A DNA stretch of 64,000 nt from Nocardioides sp. zg-DK7169. GTDB taxonomy: Bacteria; Actinomycetota; Actinomycetes; Propionibacteriales; Nocardioidaceae. The position numbers were made by a program, and so were the translations under genes. The notes below the pieces were generated by a model that made no database searches, was not told the DNA's origin, and worked only from the letters and a program-made list of their open reading frames with translations. The stretch spans positions 1 through 64,000 of the forward strand of contig NZ_JABJRA010000012.1 in NCBI RefSeq assembly GCF_013155365.1. Direction: 5' to 3'. Below are positions 42,624-50,904 of the stretch, in pieces. How positions within the stretch are numbered: the stretch's first letter is position 1; every line of letters starts with the position of its first letter.

Positions 42624-43904
42624 ATGAGCCCCCGTGCCCCCCTCGCGACCCTGTCCGCCGACGAGCTCGCCGCCTTCCGCACGGCCAGGCAGTCGGACTA
42701 CGCCGAGCTGAAGGCGCGCGGACTCCGCCTCGACCTCACCCGCGGCAAGCCGTCCTCGGCCCAGCTCGACCTCTCCGACGACCTGCTGCGGCTGCCCACG
42801 AGCACCCGCGACCGGGCCGGCACCGACGTGCGCAACTACGGCGGGCTGGACGGCCTGGTCGAGCTGCGCGAGATCTTCGCCGAGCTGCTCGAGGTCGACG
42901 TCGCCCAGGTCGTGTGCGGCGGCAACTCCAGCCTCACGATGATGCACCAGGTCATCAGCTTCGCGATGCTGCACGGCGCCCCCGGCTCCGCGCGGCCGTG
43001 GAAGGACGAGCCGGTGGTGAAGTTCATCTGCCCCGTGCCCGGCTACGACCGCCACTTCTCCCTCCTCGCCGACCTCGGCATCGAGATGGTGACGGTCCCG
43101 ATGAACGCCGACGGCCCCGACGTCGAGGCCGTCGCCGCCCTCGCCGCCGACCCCGCGGTCAAGGGCATCTGGGTCGTGCCGACCTACGCGAACCCGTCCG
43201 GCGCGGTCTGCTCCCTCGAGGTGGCGCGCGCCCTGGCCTCGATGCCGACCGCGGCGCCGGACTTCCGGATCATGTGGGACAACGCCTACGCGCTGCACCA
43301 CCTCACCGAGGACGAGGTCACCAGCGCCGACATCCTCAGCCTGGCCGCCGAGGCCGGCAACCCGGACCGCCCGGTGATGTTCGCCTCGACCTCCAAGATC
43401 ACCTGGGCCGGCGCCGGGGTGGCCGTGCTGGCCGCGTCGCCCACGACCCGTGCCTGGTACCTCCAGCACCTCGGCATGGCCTCGATCGGCCCCGACAAGG
43501 TCAACCAGCTGCGCCACGTGGAGTTCTTCGGCGACGCCGACGGCGTGCGCGCACTCATGCGCCGCCACCGCGACCTGATCGCCCCGAAGTTCGCGGCCGT
43601 CGACGACGCGCTGCGCGCCGAGCTCGAGGGCCTGGAGGTCGCCGAGTGGAGCCACCCGACCGGTGGCTACTTCGTCAACCTCGACGTCCTCGACGGGACC
43701 GCCTCCCGGGTCGTCGAGCTCGCCCGCGAGGCAGGCATCTCGCTGACCCCGGCCGGGGCGTCGTTCCCGCTCGGGCAGGACCCGCGCGACCGCAACATCC
43801 GCCTGGCGCCGACCTTCCCCGAGCTCCCCGAGGTGGAGACCGCGATGGCCGGCGTCGCGACCTGCGTCGCGCTGGCCGCGGCAGAGAAGCTCGCCGCCGG
43901 CTGA
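42624..43904 (+). CDS. Aminotransferase class I/II (actinobacterial aspartate aminotransferase type)
   Basis: The 426-residue PLP enzyme resembles the subgroup Ic aspartate aminotransferases of actinobacteria. LDLTRGKPSSAQLDLSD lies near the start, the PLP-phosphate loop is CGGNSSLTMMH, WVVPTYANPSG carries the cofactor asparagine, and the Schiff-base lysine is K258 in FASTSKITWAGAG. NIRLAPTFPELPE near the end carries the substrate-binding arginine. Expected reaction: aspartate plus 2-oxoglutarate to oxaloacetate plus glutamate. It is a stand-alone gene facing rplA, with which it shares a terminator. Confidence 0.87.
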   Translation: MSPRAPLATLSADELAAFRTARQSDYAELKARGLRLDLTRGKPSSAQLDLSDDLLRLPTSTRDRAGTDVRNYGGLDGLVELREIFAELLEVDVAQVVCGGNSSLTMMHQVISFAMLHGAPGSARPWKDEPVVKFICPVPGYDRHFSLLADLGIEMVTVPMNADGPDVEAVAALAADPAVKGIWVVPTYANPSGAVCSLEVARALASMPTAAPDFRIMWDNAYALHHLTEDEVTSADILSLAAEAGNPDRPVMFASTSKITWAGAGVAVLAASPTTRAWYLQHLGMASIGPDKVNQLRHVEFFGDADGVRALMRRHRDLIAPKFAAVDDALRAELEGLEVAEWSHPTGGYFVNLDVLDGTASRVVELAREAGISLTPAGASFPLGQDPRDRNIRLAPTFPELPEVETAMAGVATCVALAAAEKLAAG

Positions 43905-43948
43905 CCCGGCCGCCCGGGCCGCCCCGTGCGGCCCGGGCCCCCAACGCG

Positions 43949-43986
43949 ACGAGGCCCCGACCACCAAGCGGTGGTCGGGGCCTCGT
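43949..43986. terminator. Bidirectional terminator between the aminotransferase and rplA
   Basis: A perfect 17-bp stem (43949-43965 with 43970-43986) with a 4-base loop sits between two converging genes, 45 bases after one stop and 18 after the other. Confidence 0.9.
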
Positions 43987-44004
43987 GCTGTGCGGGGGAC
44001 GCGA

Positions 44005-44724
44005 TCAGGCGGTGGCCTCGTCCTCGACCGCGACGTTGCGCGTGCGGTTGGGGTCGACCTGGATGCCGGGGCCCATCGTCGTGGAGACGGTGACCTTCTT
44101 GATGTAGCGGCCCTTCGAGCTGGCCGGCTTCAGTCGCAGGACCTCCTCCAGCGCCGAGGCGTAGTTCTCCGCGAGCTGGCTCTCGGAGAAGGACGCCTTG
44201 CCGATGATGAAGTGCAGGTTGGCGTGGCGGTCGACGCGGAACTCGATCTTGCCGCCCTTGATGTCCGTCACGGCCTTGGCCACGTCGGGGGTGACCGTGC
44301 CGGTCTTCGGGTTCGGCATGAGGCCACGGGGACCGAGCACGCGGCCGAGTCGGCCGACCTTGCCCATCATGTCCGGGGTCGCGACGACGGCGTCGAAGTC
44401 GAGCCAGCCGCCGTTGACCTTCTCGATCAGCTCGTCGCCACCGACGATGTCGGCGCCGGCCTCACGGGCGGCCTCGGCCTTGTCCGCGTTCGCGAACACG
44501 AGGACGCGGGCGGTCTTGCCGGTGCCGTGGGGCAGGTTGACGGTGCCGCGCACCATCTGGTCGGCCTTGCGGGGGTCGACGCCGAGACGCATGACGACGT
44601 CCACGGTCTCGTCGAACTTCTTCTTGCTGGTGCTCTTCGCGATCTTGATCGCGTTCAGCGGGGCGTAGAGCTCGTCCTTGTCGAACGCCTCAGCCGCCGC
44701 GCGGTAGGTCTTGCTGCGCTGCAT
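44005..44724 (-). CDS. rplA: 50S ribosomal protein L1
   Basis: The 239-residue L1 stalk protein binds 23S rRNA near the E site. Landmarks are [20 protein letters not shown], the RNA-binding [35 protein letters not shown] and [20 protein letters not shown] at 44724. Follows rplK by about 76 bases in the classic L11-L1 order. In many bacteria L1 represses this pair by binding the mRNA. Confidence 0.98.
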   Translation of the reverse strand: MQRSKTYRAAAEAFDKDELYAPLNAIKIAKSTSKKKFDETVDVVMRLGVDPRKADQMVRGTVNLPHGTGKTARVLVFANADKAEAAREAGADIVGGDELIEKVNGGWLDFDAVVATPDMMGKVGRLGRVLGPRGLMPNPKTGTVTPDVAKAVTDIKGGKIEFRVDRHANLHFIIGKASFSESQLAENYASALEEVLRLKPASSKGRYIKKVTVSTTMGPGIQVDPNRTRNVAVEDEATA

Positions 44725-44800
44725 GTCTGGTTCTCTTCTCTGTCCAGGTGTGGTCTGAAGGTGGGCCAGCGCGGCCCTGCCACAGGTGGGTGCGGTCTGA

Positions 44801-45229
44801 TCAGTCGGTGGTGACGCCCATGGAGCGGGCGGTGCCCTCGACGATCTTCATCGCGGCGTCGATGTCGTTGGCGTTGAGGTCGGGGAGCTTGGTCTGCGCG
44901 ATCTCGCGGACCTGGTCCTTGGTCAGCTTGCCGACCTTCTGCGTGTGCGGGACGCCCGAGCCCTTCTGGAGACCGGCGGCCTTCTTGATCAGCTCGGCGG
45001 CCGGCGGCGTCTTCGTGACGAAGGTGAAGGAGCGGTCTTCGTAGATGGTGATCTCAACGGGGATCACGTTGCCGCGCATGGACTCCGTCTGGGCGTTGTA
45101 CGCCTTGCAGAACTCCATGATGTTGACGCCGTGCGGACCGAGCGCGGTACCGACCGGCGGGGCCGGGGTCGCTGCGCCGGCCTGGAGCTGCACCTTGACC
45201 AGTGCAGCGATCTTCTTCTTGGGAGGCAT
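44801..45229 (-). CDS. rplK: 50S ribosomal protein L11
   Basis: The 142-residue L11 contacts the GTPase-associated region of 23S r[23 protein letters not shown] carries the Pro-rich hinge, and [15 protein letters not shown] and [12 protein letters not shown] are conserved. ATG at 45229 with GGGAGG a few bases upstream. The gap to nusG (45230-45338) carries a 6-bp stem-loop at 45305-45320 whose role is unknown. Confidence 0.98.
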   Translation of the reverse strand: MPPKKKIAALVKVQLQAGAATPAPPVGTALGPHGVNIMEFCKAYNAQTESMRGNVIPVEITIYEDRSFTFVTKTPPAAELIKKAAGLQKGSGVPHTQKVGKLTKDQVREIAQTKLPDLNANDIDAAMKIVEGTARSMGVTTD

Positions 45230-45338
45230 GTCAGCTTCTCTTTCTCGTTCGTGGTCTTGACGAGGACACGGGGCCCTCTGCCACCTGGGTACTACCTGGG
45301 TCGTGCGGTGCAGGCACCGCGACGCCCGGTGGAGCTTC

Positions 45339-46232
45339 TCAGACCTTCTGGATCTGGCTGAAGCTCAGCTCGACCGGGGTCTCCCGGCCGAAGATCTCGA
45401 CGAGGGCCTTGACCCGCTGGGACTCCGCGTTGATCTCGGTGATCGTCGCGTGCAGCGTGGCGAACGGGCCGTCGACCACCATGACGGAGTCGGACACGTC
45501 GAAGTCCGCGACCTCGACGGGCTTGCGGGCCGTGGTGGCACCGCCCGCACCGCGACCGGAGCCGGACGCGGCGGCAGCGGCCGCCTCGGCCTCGGCCGCA
45601 GCGACGACCGCGGGAGCCAGCATCGACTCGACCTCGGACATGCTCAGCGGCACCGGCTGGTGGCTGTGGCCGACGAAGCCGGTGACCGAGGGCGTGTGGC
45701 GCACGGCGGCCCAGGACTCGTCGGTGAGGTCCATGCGGACCAGGACGTAACCGGGGAGGACGGTGCGCTTGACCATCTTGCGCTGGCCGTTCTTGATCTC
45801 CGCGACCTCCTCGGTGGGGACCACGATCTCGTGGATGTAGTCCTCCATGTTGAGGGAGATGATGCGGTTCTCGAGGTTCGACTTCACCCGGTTCTCCATG
45901 CCGGAGTAGGTGTGCACGACGAACCAGTCACCGGGCTTGGCCCACAGCTCGCGGCGGAACGCCTCGAGCGGGTCCTCGGCCTCGGCCTCGTCAGCGTCGT
46001 CCTCGGACTCGGGGTCCTCGTCGCCCTCGGCGGCGCTGAGGCCGGCGGAGGTGGCGTCGGCGGAGTCGGCGTCGTCGAGACCGAGCGCCTCGTCGGTGTC
46101 CTCGTCGGTCACCTCGGCGTCGAGGGCGGCCTCGTCGAGCTCGCTGTCACCCTCGTCGGGCTCGCCGAACTCGTCCTCGAGGCTCGCCTCGGGGTTCTCG
46201 TCGACCTCGAAGGGGTCCTGCTGCTCCGACAC
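45339..46232 (-). CDS. nusG: Transcription termination/antitermination protein NusG, with acidic N-terminal extension
   Basis: NusG binds RNA polymerase through its NGN domain and Rho or S10 through its KOW domain. [23 protein letters not shown] to [10 protein letters not shown] and [30 protein letters not shown]. Two features stand out: about 100 acidic, low-complexity residues precede the NGN domain, and an Ala/Gly-rich insertion (around [20 protein letters not shown]) separates NGN from KOW. Long acidic N-termini are known in actinobacterial NusG. I start at the GTG at 46232, six bases after GGAG. The ATG at 46244 would add four residues. Confidence 0.95.
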   Translation of the reverse strand: MSEQQDPFEVDENPEASLEDEFGEPDEGDSELDEAALDAEVTDEDTDEALGLDDADSADATSAGLSAAEGDEDPESEDDADEAEAEDPLEAFRRELWAKPGDWFVVHTYSGMENRVKSNLENRIISLNMEDYIHEIVVPTEEVAEIKNGQRKMVKRTVLPGYVLVRMDLTDESWAAVRHTPSVTGFVGHSHQPVPLSMSEVESMLAPAVVAAAEAEAAAAAASGSGRGAGGATTARKPVEVADFDVSDSVMVVDGPFATLHATITEINAESQRVKALVEIFGRETPVELSFSQIQKV

Positions 46233-46325
46233 GTGGTGCTCCATCAGTTCGCTGTGGTCGTCTGGGACGTCCGGCTGCGCCGGGAAGTCATGGACCTCGT
46301 CGCGGTCGCCGCCGGGGCGAGGCCG

Positions 46326-46571
46326 TTAGTCGTTCGGGCCGGTGAAGATCGCGAACGCGAGCCGGCCGAATGCCAGGTCGAGCGCCGACACGATCGCCAT
46401 CATGATCAGGACGAACACGAGAACCACGATGAAGTACGTCGAGAGCTGCTCGCGCGTAGGCCAGACGACCTTGCGCAGCTCGGCGACCACCTGGCGGTAG
46501 AACGTCGCCGGGCCGGTGCGCTTGACCGGCTCGCCGTCGCGGGGCCCGCGGACTGCGTTGCTGTCCGACAC
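46326..46571 (-). CDS. secE: Preprotein translocase subunit SecE
   Basis: The 81-residue SecE is the essential small subunit of the SecYEG channel. It has a single C-terminal membrane span (YFIVVLVFVLIMMAIVSALD) preceded by the amphipathic helix with VVAELRKVVWPTREQL, the conserved KVxWPT motif. GTG start at 46571. It lies between tRNA-Trp and nusG, the normal actinobacterial order. Confidence 0.97.
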   Translation of the reverse strand: MSDSNAVRGPRDGEPVKRTGPATFYRQVVAELRKVVWPTREQLSTYFIVVLVFVLIMMAIVSALDLAFGRLAFAIFTGPND

Positions 46572-46621
46572 GCCGTCACCTCTCGTAGTTCGTCCACCGG
46601 TCGTGCGACCGGTTCGTCTCG

Positions 46622-46694
46622 CAGGGCACGAGGGACTTGAACCCCCAACCTTCGGTTTTGGAGACCGATGCTCTGCCAGTTGAGCTAGTGCCCT
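46622..46694 (-). tRNA. tRNA-Trp (anticodon CCA)
   Basis: A 73-base cloverleaf on the minus strand: acceptor AGGGCAC pairs with GTGCCCT, D-arm CTCAACTGGCAGAG, anticodon loop CTCCAAA with CCA, and T-arm GGGGGTTCAAGTCCC. It precedes secE, as in other actinobacteria. Confidence 0.97.
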
Positions 46695-46800
46695 TCACGG
46701 GGGATCACCACCGACTCGGGCATGCCGAAGCCTGTGGGGAAACCACCAGACAGGGAGTCTACGGGAAGGACCACGACCTCATGCAAACTCGGGGCGTCCC

Positions 46801-46806
46801 TACGAT
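46801..46806 (+). promoter_or_regulatory. -10 hexamer TACGAT upstream of adenosine deaminase
   Basis: TACGAT ends seven bases before the ATG at 46814, placing the transcript start at or next to that ATG. No clear -35 box. Confidence 0.45.
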
Positions 46807-46813
46807 GGCGAAC

Positions 46814-46849
46814 ATGACCTCGACGCCTGCCGCACGCCATCGCCCGTGA
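46814..46849 (+). CDS. Possible 11-residue leader peptide before adenosine deaminase
   Basis: A short frame, MTSTPAARHRP, begins at the predicted transcript start and its TGA overlaps the GTG of the deaminase gene (GTGA). It may only serve to deliver ribosomes to the GTG, which lacks a good ribosome site. A longer version from the ATG at 46804 is less likely because it overlaps the -10. Confidence 0.35.
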   Translation: MTSTPAARHRP

Positions 46850-47886
46850 GCAGCGCGAGGGGCCCGGCCCGCGACCTGCACCGGCTGCCCAAGGCCCACC
46901 TGCACCTGCACTTCACCGGCTCGATGCGCCACTCCACGCTGCTGGAGCTGGCGGAGCGCGACGGGATCGTGCTGCCCGACCAGCTCGTGGAGGAGTGGCC
47001 GCCGCGGCTGTCCGCGGCGGACGAGAAGGGCTGGTTCCGCTTCCAGCGCCTCTACGACGTGGCCCGGTCGGTGCTGCGCACCGAGGACGACGTACGCCGG
47101 CTGGTGCGCGAGGCCGCCGAGGACGACGTCGCCGACGGCGGACGATGGCTGGAGATCCAGGTGGACCCGAGCGGCTACGGCGCCCGCTTCGGCGGGATCA
47201 CCGCGTTCACCGACCTGGTCCTGGACGCGGTCCGCGATGCGTCCGCCTCGACCGGCCTCGGCATCGCGGTCGTGATCGCGGCCAACCGCACCCGGCACCC
47301 GCTCGACGCGCGCACCCTCGCCCGCCTGGCCGGCCAGTACGCCGGACGCGGCGTCGTCGGCTTCGGGCTGTCCAACGACGAGCGCCGCGGCACCACGACG
47401 GAGTTCGCGCCGGCCTTCGCGATCGCGGAGCGCGCCGGACTCGCGCTGGTCCCGCACGGCGGGGAGCTGCGCGGGCCCGACCACGTGCGCACCTGCCTGG
47501 ACCAGCTGCACGCGGACCGCCTCGGGCACGGGATCCGCTCGGCGGAGGACCCCGAGCTGCTGGACCGGATCGTGCAGGCCGGGGTCGCGCTCGAGGTGTG
47601 CCCGGTCTCCAACGTCGCACTGGGCGTCTACTCCGACCTGACCTCGGTGCCGCTGCCCACGCTGCTCGCGGCCGGCGCCACGGTCGCCCTCGGCGCCGAC
47701 GACCCGCTGCTGTTCGGCTCGCGTCTGGCCGGCCAGTACGCCACCATGCGCGCCGCGCACGACCTCTCCGACGACCAGCTCGCCGAGCTGGGCCGGATGT
47801 CGGTGCGGGCCTCCCGGGCGCCCGACGAGGTGAAGGCGCGGATCCTCGCCGACGTCGACGCCTGGCTGGCCGGCCCGGCGGACTGA
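46846..47886 (+). CDS. Adenosine deaminase family protein
   Basis: The 346-residue amidohydrolase of the adenosine/AMP deaminase family. Zinc ligands are in KAHLHLHFTGS (HxH) and HGGELRG. The catalytic region has DRLGHGIRSAEDPELL, CPVSNVALGVYSD and the aspartates of GADDPLLFGS. Deaminates adenosine or a related purine, but some members of this group act on other substrates (HGGE rather than the more usual HAGE). GTG at 46846 overlaps the short leader frame. A GTG five codons in is an alternative. Confidence 0.86.
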   Translation: MSSARGPARDLHRLPKAHLHLHFTGSMRHSTLLELAERDGIVLPDQLVEEWPPRLSAADEKGWFRFQRLYDVARSVLRTEDDVRRLVREAAEDDVADGGRWLEIQVDPSGYGARFGGITAFTDLVLDAVRDASASTGLGIAVVIAANRTRHPLDARTLARLAGQYAGRGVVGFGLSNDERRGTTTEFAPAFAIAERAGLALVPHGGELRGPDHVRTCLDQLHADRLGHGIRSAEDPELLDRIVQAGVALEVCPVSNVALGVYSDLTSVPLPTLLAAGATVALGADDPLLFGSRLAGQYATMRAAHDLSDDQLAELGRMSVRASRAPDEVKARILADVDAWLAGPAD

Positions 47887-47938
47887 CCGGCCCTGACCGG
47901 CCCCGCGGTCACCCCCGACCGGCGGCCTCGCGCGGTGC

Positions 47939-47944
47939 CATGAT
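47939..47944 (+). promoter_or_regulatory. -10-like hexamer CATGAT
   Basis: CATGAT ends six bases before the ATG at 47951. A GGAG two bases before the ATG is too close to serve as an ordinary ribosome site. Confidence 0.35.
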
Positions 47945-47950
47945 GGAGCG

Positions 47951-48517
47951 ATGACCGGTCCCGACTCCGGCGAGCCCCGCGACGAGGAGCTGCCGCCGAC
48001 CCACCAGCCCTACGGCCAGGAGCCCCCTCCCCCGCCGCAGCCGGGGCAGCAGCCCTGGAGCCCGGCGCCCACGCCGCCGTACGAGCAGCCGCACGCGCAG
48101 GGGTCCTCGCCGTACGGCCAGCCCTATGGCCAGCCCTACGGCGCCGCGCCGGCGTACGGCTACGGCACCCAGCAGGCGCCGCTGCACCCGCAGGCGACGA
48201 CCTCGATGGTGCTCGGGATCGCCTCGCTGGCCGGACTGGTCACCTGCCAGCTCCTGCTCGTCCTCGGCCCGGTCGCCTGGGTGATGGGCTCGCGGGCGTG
48301 CAAGGAGATCGACGCCGCGCCGGGGCAGTGGCAGGGGCGCGACCGCGCCAACGCCGGGCGGATCATGGGCATCATCGCCACCGTGCTGCTGGTGCTCGGC
48401 GTGCTGGCGATGGCCGCGCTGCTCGTGGGTGTGCTCGCCTTCGGCGCGTTCGAGAGCTGGGACACCGACACCGGCGTCGACGTGAACGCGCTCGCCGCCC
48501 TGACCGGGCTGGGCTGA
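47951..48517 (+). CDS. DUF4190-like membrane protein with Pro/Tyr-rich head
   Basis: The 188-residue protein has an 85-residue N-terminal region rich in Pro, Gln, Gly and Tyr, with SPYGQPYGQPYG repeats, and then two membrane spans: MVLGIASLAGLVTCQLLLVL (DUF4190-like, normally followed by GxVAxxMG) and IMGIIATVLLVLGVLAMAAL. Between them is CKEIDAAPGQWQGRDRANAG. Such proteins are common in actinobacteria and lack an assigned activity. It faces murB (converging, 34 bases apart). Confidence 0.78.
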   Translation: MTGPDSGEPRDEELPPTHQPYGQEPPPPPQPGQQPWSPAPTPPYEQPHAQGSSPYGQPYGQPYGAAPAYGYGTQQAPLHPQATTSMVLGIASLAGLVTCQLLLVLGPVAWVMGSRACKEIDAAPGQWQGRDRANAGRIMGIIATVLLVLGVLAMAALLVGVLAFGAFESWDTDTGVDVNALAALTGLG

Positions 48518-48551
48518 CCAGGGCCTTCCCAGCGGCTGATCAGGGGGCTGC

Positions 48552-49589
48552 TCAGAGCTCGCAGCCGACCAGCACCGGCTCGTTGACCAGCCGGATGCCG
48601 AAGCGGGCCTCCACGCCGTCGCGGACCTCGCGGGCCAGCGCCAGGACGTCGGCCGCGGTTGCGCCGCCCCGGTTGGTGAGCGCCAGCGTGTGCTTGGTCG
48701 AGAGCGAGGCCGCAGGGCCGCCGTGGCCCTTGGTGAAGCCCGCGTGCTCGATCAGCCACGCGGCGCTGGTCTTCACCAGGCCGTCCCCGGCCGGCCACGC
48801 CGGCGCGCCCTCGGGGACGCGGTCGGCGGGCAGCACCGGGTTGGTGAAGAACGACCCGGCGCTCCAGGTGTCGTGGTCCTCGGCGTCGAGCACCATGCCC
48901 TTGCCGCGGCGCAGCCCGAGGACCGCGGTGCGCACGTCGCCCAGCGGGGCGCGCTCGCCGCTCCCGACGCCGAGGGTGCGGGCCAGCTCGGCGTACGCCA
49001 CGGGCGCGGAGAGGTCGCCGGTGCGCAGCTGGAAGGTCACCGACAGCACCACGTGGCGCTGGGGGTCGGCCTTGAAGCGGCTGGTGCGGTAGCCGAAGCC
49101 GCAGTCGGCGGCGGCGAAGCTGCGGACCCGGCGCTCGACGCGGTCCCAGGTGCGGACCCGGGCGATGGTCTGGGCGACCTCCTGGCCGTAGGCGCCGACG
49201 TTCTGCACCGGGGTGGCCCCGACGGTCCCGGGGATGCCGGAGAGCGCCTCGAGGCCGACCCAGCCGCGCTCGCAGGCCAGGGCGACCAGGTCGTCCCAGC
49301 CGGCGCCGGCGCCGGCGGTGACGCTCACGCCACCGCAGGCGGGCCCGTCGTCGTCGCCCTCGACGGTGATCTCGTCCATCGCGAGCTCCACCACGGTGCC
49401 GGGGAAGCCCGCGTCGGCCACCACCAGGTTGGAGCCGCCGCCGAGCACGAGGACCGGTTCGCCGCGCTCGTCGGCCGCCGCGACGGCGGCCACGGCCTGG
49501 TCCTCGGTGCGCGCGCGGACCCAGCGGGCGGCCGGGCCGCCGACGCGGAGCGTGGTGTGGTCGCGCAGCAGGTGGAGCGGCTCAGGCAC
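48552..49589 (-). CDS. murB: UDP-N-acetylenolpyruvoylglucosamine reductase
   Basis: The 345-residue FAD enzyme reduces UDP-GlcNAc-enolpyruvate to UDP-MurNAc in peptidoglycan synthesis. FAD-binding: HTTLRVGGPAARWV, VLGGGSNLVVADAGFPGTVV and LSGIPGTVGATPVQNVGAYG. Catalytic: RTSRFK and SAGSFFTNPVLP with the proton-donor serine. ATP is not used; NADPH is the reductant. GTG start at 49589 with an 8-base overlap with the upstream MaoC-fold gene. This is the normal actinobacterial position, downstream of the two MaoC-fold genes. Confidence 0.95.
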   Translation of the reverse strand: MPEPLHLLRDHTTLRVGGPAARWVRARTEDQAVAAVAAADERGEPVLVLGGGSNLVVADAGFPGTVVELAMDEITVEGDDDGPACGGVSVTAGAGAGWDDLVALACERGWVGLEALSGIPGTVGATPVQNVGAYGQEVAQTIARVRTWDRVERRVRSFAAADCGFGYRTSRFKADPQRHVVLSVTFQLRTGDLSAPVAYAELARTLGVGSGERAPLGDVRTAVLGLRRGKGMVLDAEDHDTWSAGSFFTNPVLPADRVPEGAPAWPAGDGLVKTSAAWLIEHAGFTKGHGGPAASLSTKHTLALTNRGGATAADVLALAREVRDGVEARFGIRLVNEPVLVGCEL

Positions 49590-49983
49590 GGACGACGGCC
49601 TTCGGCATGCCGAGCACCTTGGCTCCGTCGCAGGTGACCTCGAGCGCGATCGCGGCACGGCCGTCCTCGACCGACTTCACGGTGCCGGCGACGCGGACCA
49701 CGACGCCGATGTCGTCGTCGGGGACCACGACCGGGTTGGTGAACTTGCAGCCCAGCTCCAGCACCTCGGCGCCGTCGGTCCAGGAGGCGACCGCGCGGGC
49801 GGCGAGGGCCATGGTGAACATCCCGTGGGCGATCACCCCGGGGAGCGCGACCGAGGTGGCGACCCGGTCGGACCAGTGGATCGGGTTGAAGTCGCCGCTG
49901 GCGCCGGCGTAGCGGACCAGGTCGGCGCGCGTCACGGCGTACTCCTGCGGGGCGAGTGCGTCGCCGGCGCTCAGCGCGCTCAT
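49582..49983 (-). CDS. MaoC-fold dehydratase subunit (HadB-like)
   Basis: The 133-residue hotdog-fold protein has the catalytic Asp/His hydratase motif: YAGASGDFNPIHWSDRVAT (D-F-N-P-I-H), followed by GVIAHGMFTMALAARAV. This is the active subunit of a 3-hydroxyacyl dehydratase heterodimer, equivalent to HadB of mycobacterial FAS-II. In non-mycolate actinobacteria the role in fatty acid or polyketide metabolism is unproven. ATG at 49983 overlaps the HadA-like stop by 4 bases. Confidence 0.88.
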   Translation of the reverse strand: MSALSAGDALAPQEYAVTRADLVRYAGASGDFNPIHWSDRVATSVALPGVIAHGMFTMALAARAVASWTDGAEVLELGCKFTNPVVVPDDDIGVVVRVAGTVKSVEDGRAAIALEVTCDGAKVLGMPKAVVRA

Positions 49984-50378
49984 GCGGCGGCCCGGTGCAC
50001 GAGCGTGGCGGTGGTGGAGCACACCAGCGCGCCGTCGGCGTCGCGGACCTCGCTGGCGGTGCCGATGATGTCGTTGCCGCCGATCTGGCGCAGGCTCGCG
50101 ACGGTCAGGGTCGCGGTGAGCACGTCGCCGGGGACGACGGGGCGCTCGTAGGCGAACTTCTGCTCGCCGTGGACGATGCGGAACAGGTCGATCTCCTCGG
50201 CCGCCAGGAAGGCGTTCATCGCGTCGAAGGCCAGCACGATCGGGAACGTCGCGGGCGCCGGTCCCCCGTCGTACGTCGTGCCGGCGGCGGTGGCGAACTC
50301 GCGGACCTTCTCCTCGGAGACGGCGTACGGACGGGTCGGGGGGAAGGTCTTCCCGACCAGGGCGGCGTCGACGGGCAT
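49980..50378 (-). CDS. MaoC-fold dehydratase partner subunit (HadA-like)
   Basis: The 132-residue hotdog-fold protein matches the N-terminal, catalytically inactive half: VGKTFPPTRPYAVSEEKVRE, APATFPIVLAFDAMN and HGEQKFAYERPVVPGDVLTA. Together with the HadB-like protein it would form a dehydratase heterodimer. ATG start at 50378, seven bases after a TAGGGT hexamer. A hairpin (50410-50447) separates it from rpmG. Confidence 0.86.
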   Translation of the reverse strand: MPVDAALVGKTFPPTRPYAVSEEKVREFATAAGTTYDGGPAPATFPIVLAFDAMNAFLAAEEIDLFRIVHGEQKFAYERPVVPGDVLTATLTVASLRQIGGNDIIGTASEVRDADGALVCSTTATLVHRAAA

Positions 50379-50385
50379 GGCGTCC

Positions 50386-50391
50386 ACCCTA
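50386..50391 (-). promoter_or_regulatory. -10 hexamer TAGGGT before the HadA-like gene
   Basis: TAGGGT (minus strand) ends seven bases before the ATG at 50378, implying a separate, leaderless promoter for the HadA/HadB/murB unit. Confidence 0.45.
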
Positions 50392-50409
50392 GTGGCGTGG
50401 CCACCAACG

Positions 50410-50447
50410 ACGACGACCCCGTCCGATGGCTCGGACGGGGTCGTCGT
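50410..50447 (-). terminator. Terminator hairpin after rpmG
   Basis: A perfect 17-bp stem (50410-50426 with 50431-50447) with a 4-base loop sits 20 bases past the rpmG stop and before the HadA-like promoter. Confidence 0.85.
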
Positions 50448-50467
50448 GGAAGACGTGTGCGCTGTGA

Positions 50468-50638
50468 TCAGCGGGTCTCGCGGTGGGCCGTGTGCGTCCG
50501 GCAGCGGGGGCAGAACTTCGCCAGCTCCATGCGGTCGGGGTCGTTGCGGCGGTTCTTCTTGGTGATGTAGTTGCGGTCCTTGCAGTCCACGCACGCGAGC
50601 GTGATCTTGGGGCGAACGTCGGAGCTCTTGCTGGCCAC
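50468..50638 (-). CDS. rpmG: 50S ribosomal protein L33 (zinc-ribbon form)
   Basis: A 56-residue protein reading [20 protein letters not shown] at its start and [20 protein letters not shown] at its end. The CVDC and CPRC pairs form a zinc ribbon, i.e. the C+ form of L33. The middle contains [18 protein letters not shown] start at 50638 with AAGGA six bases upstream. It lies downstream of tRNA-Thr and tRNA-Met, as in Mycobacterium. Confidence 0.96.
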   Translation of the reverse strand: MASKSSDVRPKITLACVDCKDRNYITKKNRRNDPDRMELAKFCPRCRTHTAHRETR

Positions 50639-50690
50639 GGGAAGTCCTTGTAGGTCGTCGAGAATGCTGCTGCTCGGTGGTCTTGCCTGG

Positions 50691-50764
50691 TAGCGGGGGC
50701 GGGACTCGAACCCGCGACACCACGATTATGAGCCGTGTGCTCTAACCACCTGAGCTACCCCGCC
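50691..50764 (-). tRNA. tRNA-Met (anticodon CAT, elongator type)
   Basis: A 74-base cloverleaf on the minus strand: it starts GGCGGGGTAGCTCAGGTGGT, has anticodon loop CTCATAA and T-arm GCGGGTTCGAGTCCCGC. The 5' GG start and its place after tRNA-Thr suggest the elongator, not the initiator. Confidence 0.95.
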
Positions 50765-50817
50765 ACATAGGTCGGGTTGCGCCACCATCCTACGACCGCG
50801 GCGCAACCCTCACCCAG

Positions 50818-50890
50818 AGCCCCTTTACGGAATCGAACCGTAGACCTTCTCCTTACCATGGAGACGCTCTGCCGACTGAGCTAAAGGGGC
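50818..50890 (-). tRNA. tRNA-Thr (anticodon GGT)
   Basis: A 73-base cloverleaf on the minus strand: acceptor GCCCCTT pairs with AAGGGGC, D-arm CTCAGTCGGCAGAG, anticodon loop ATGGTAA with GGT, and T-arm CTACGGTTCGATTCCGTAA. It lies just after the amidase stop. Confidence 0.95.
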
Positions 50891-50904
50891 AACGACAGAG
50901 AAGA

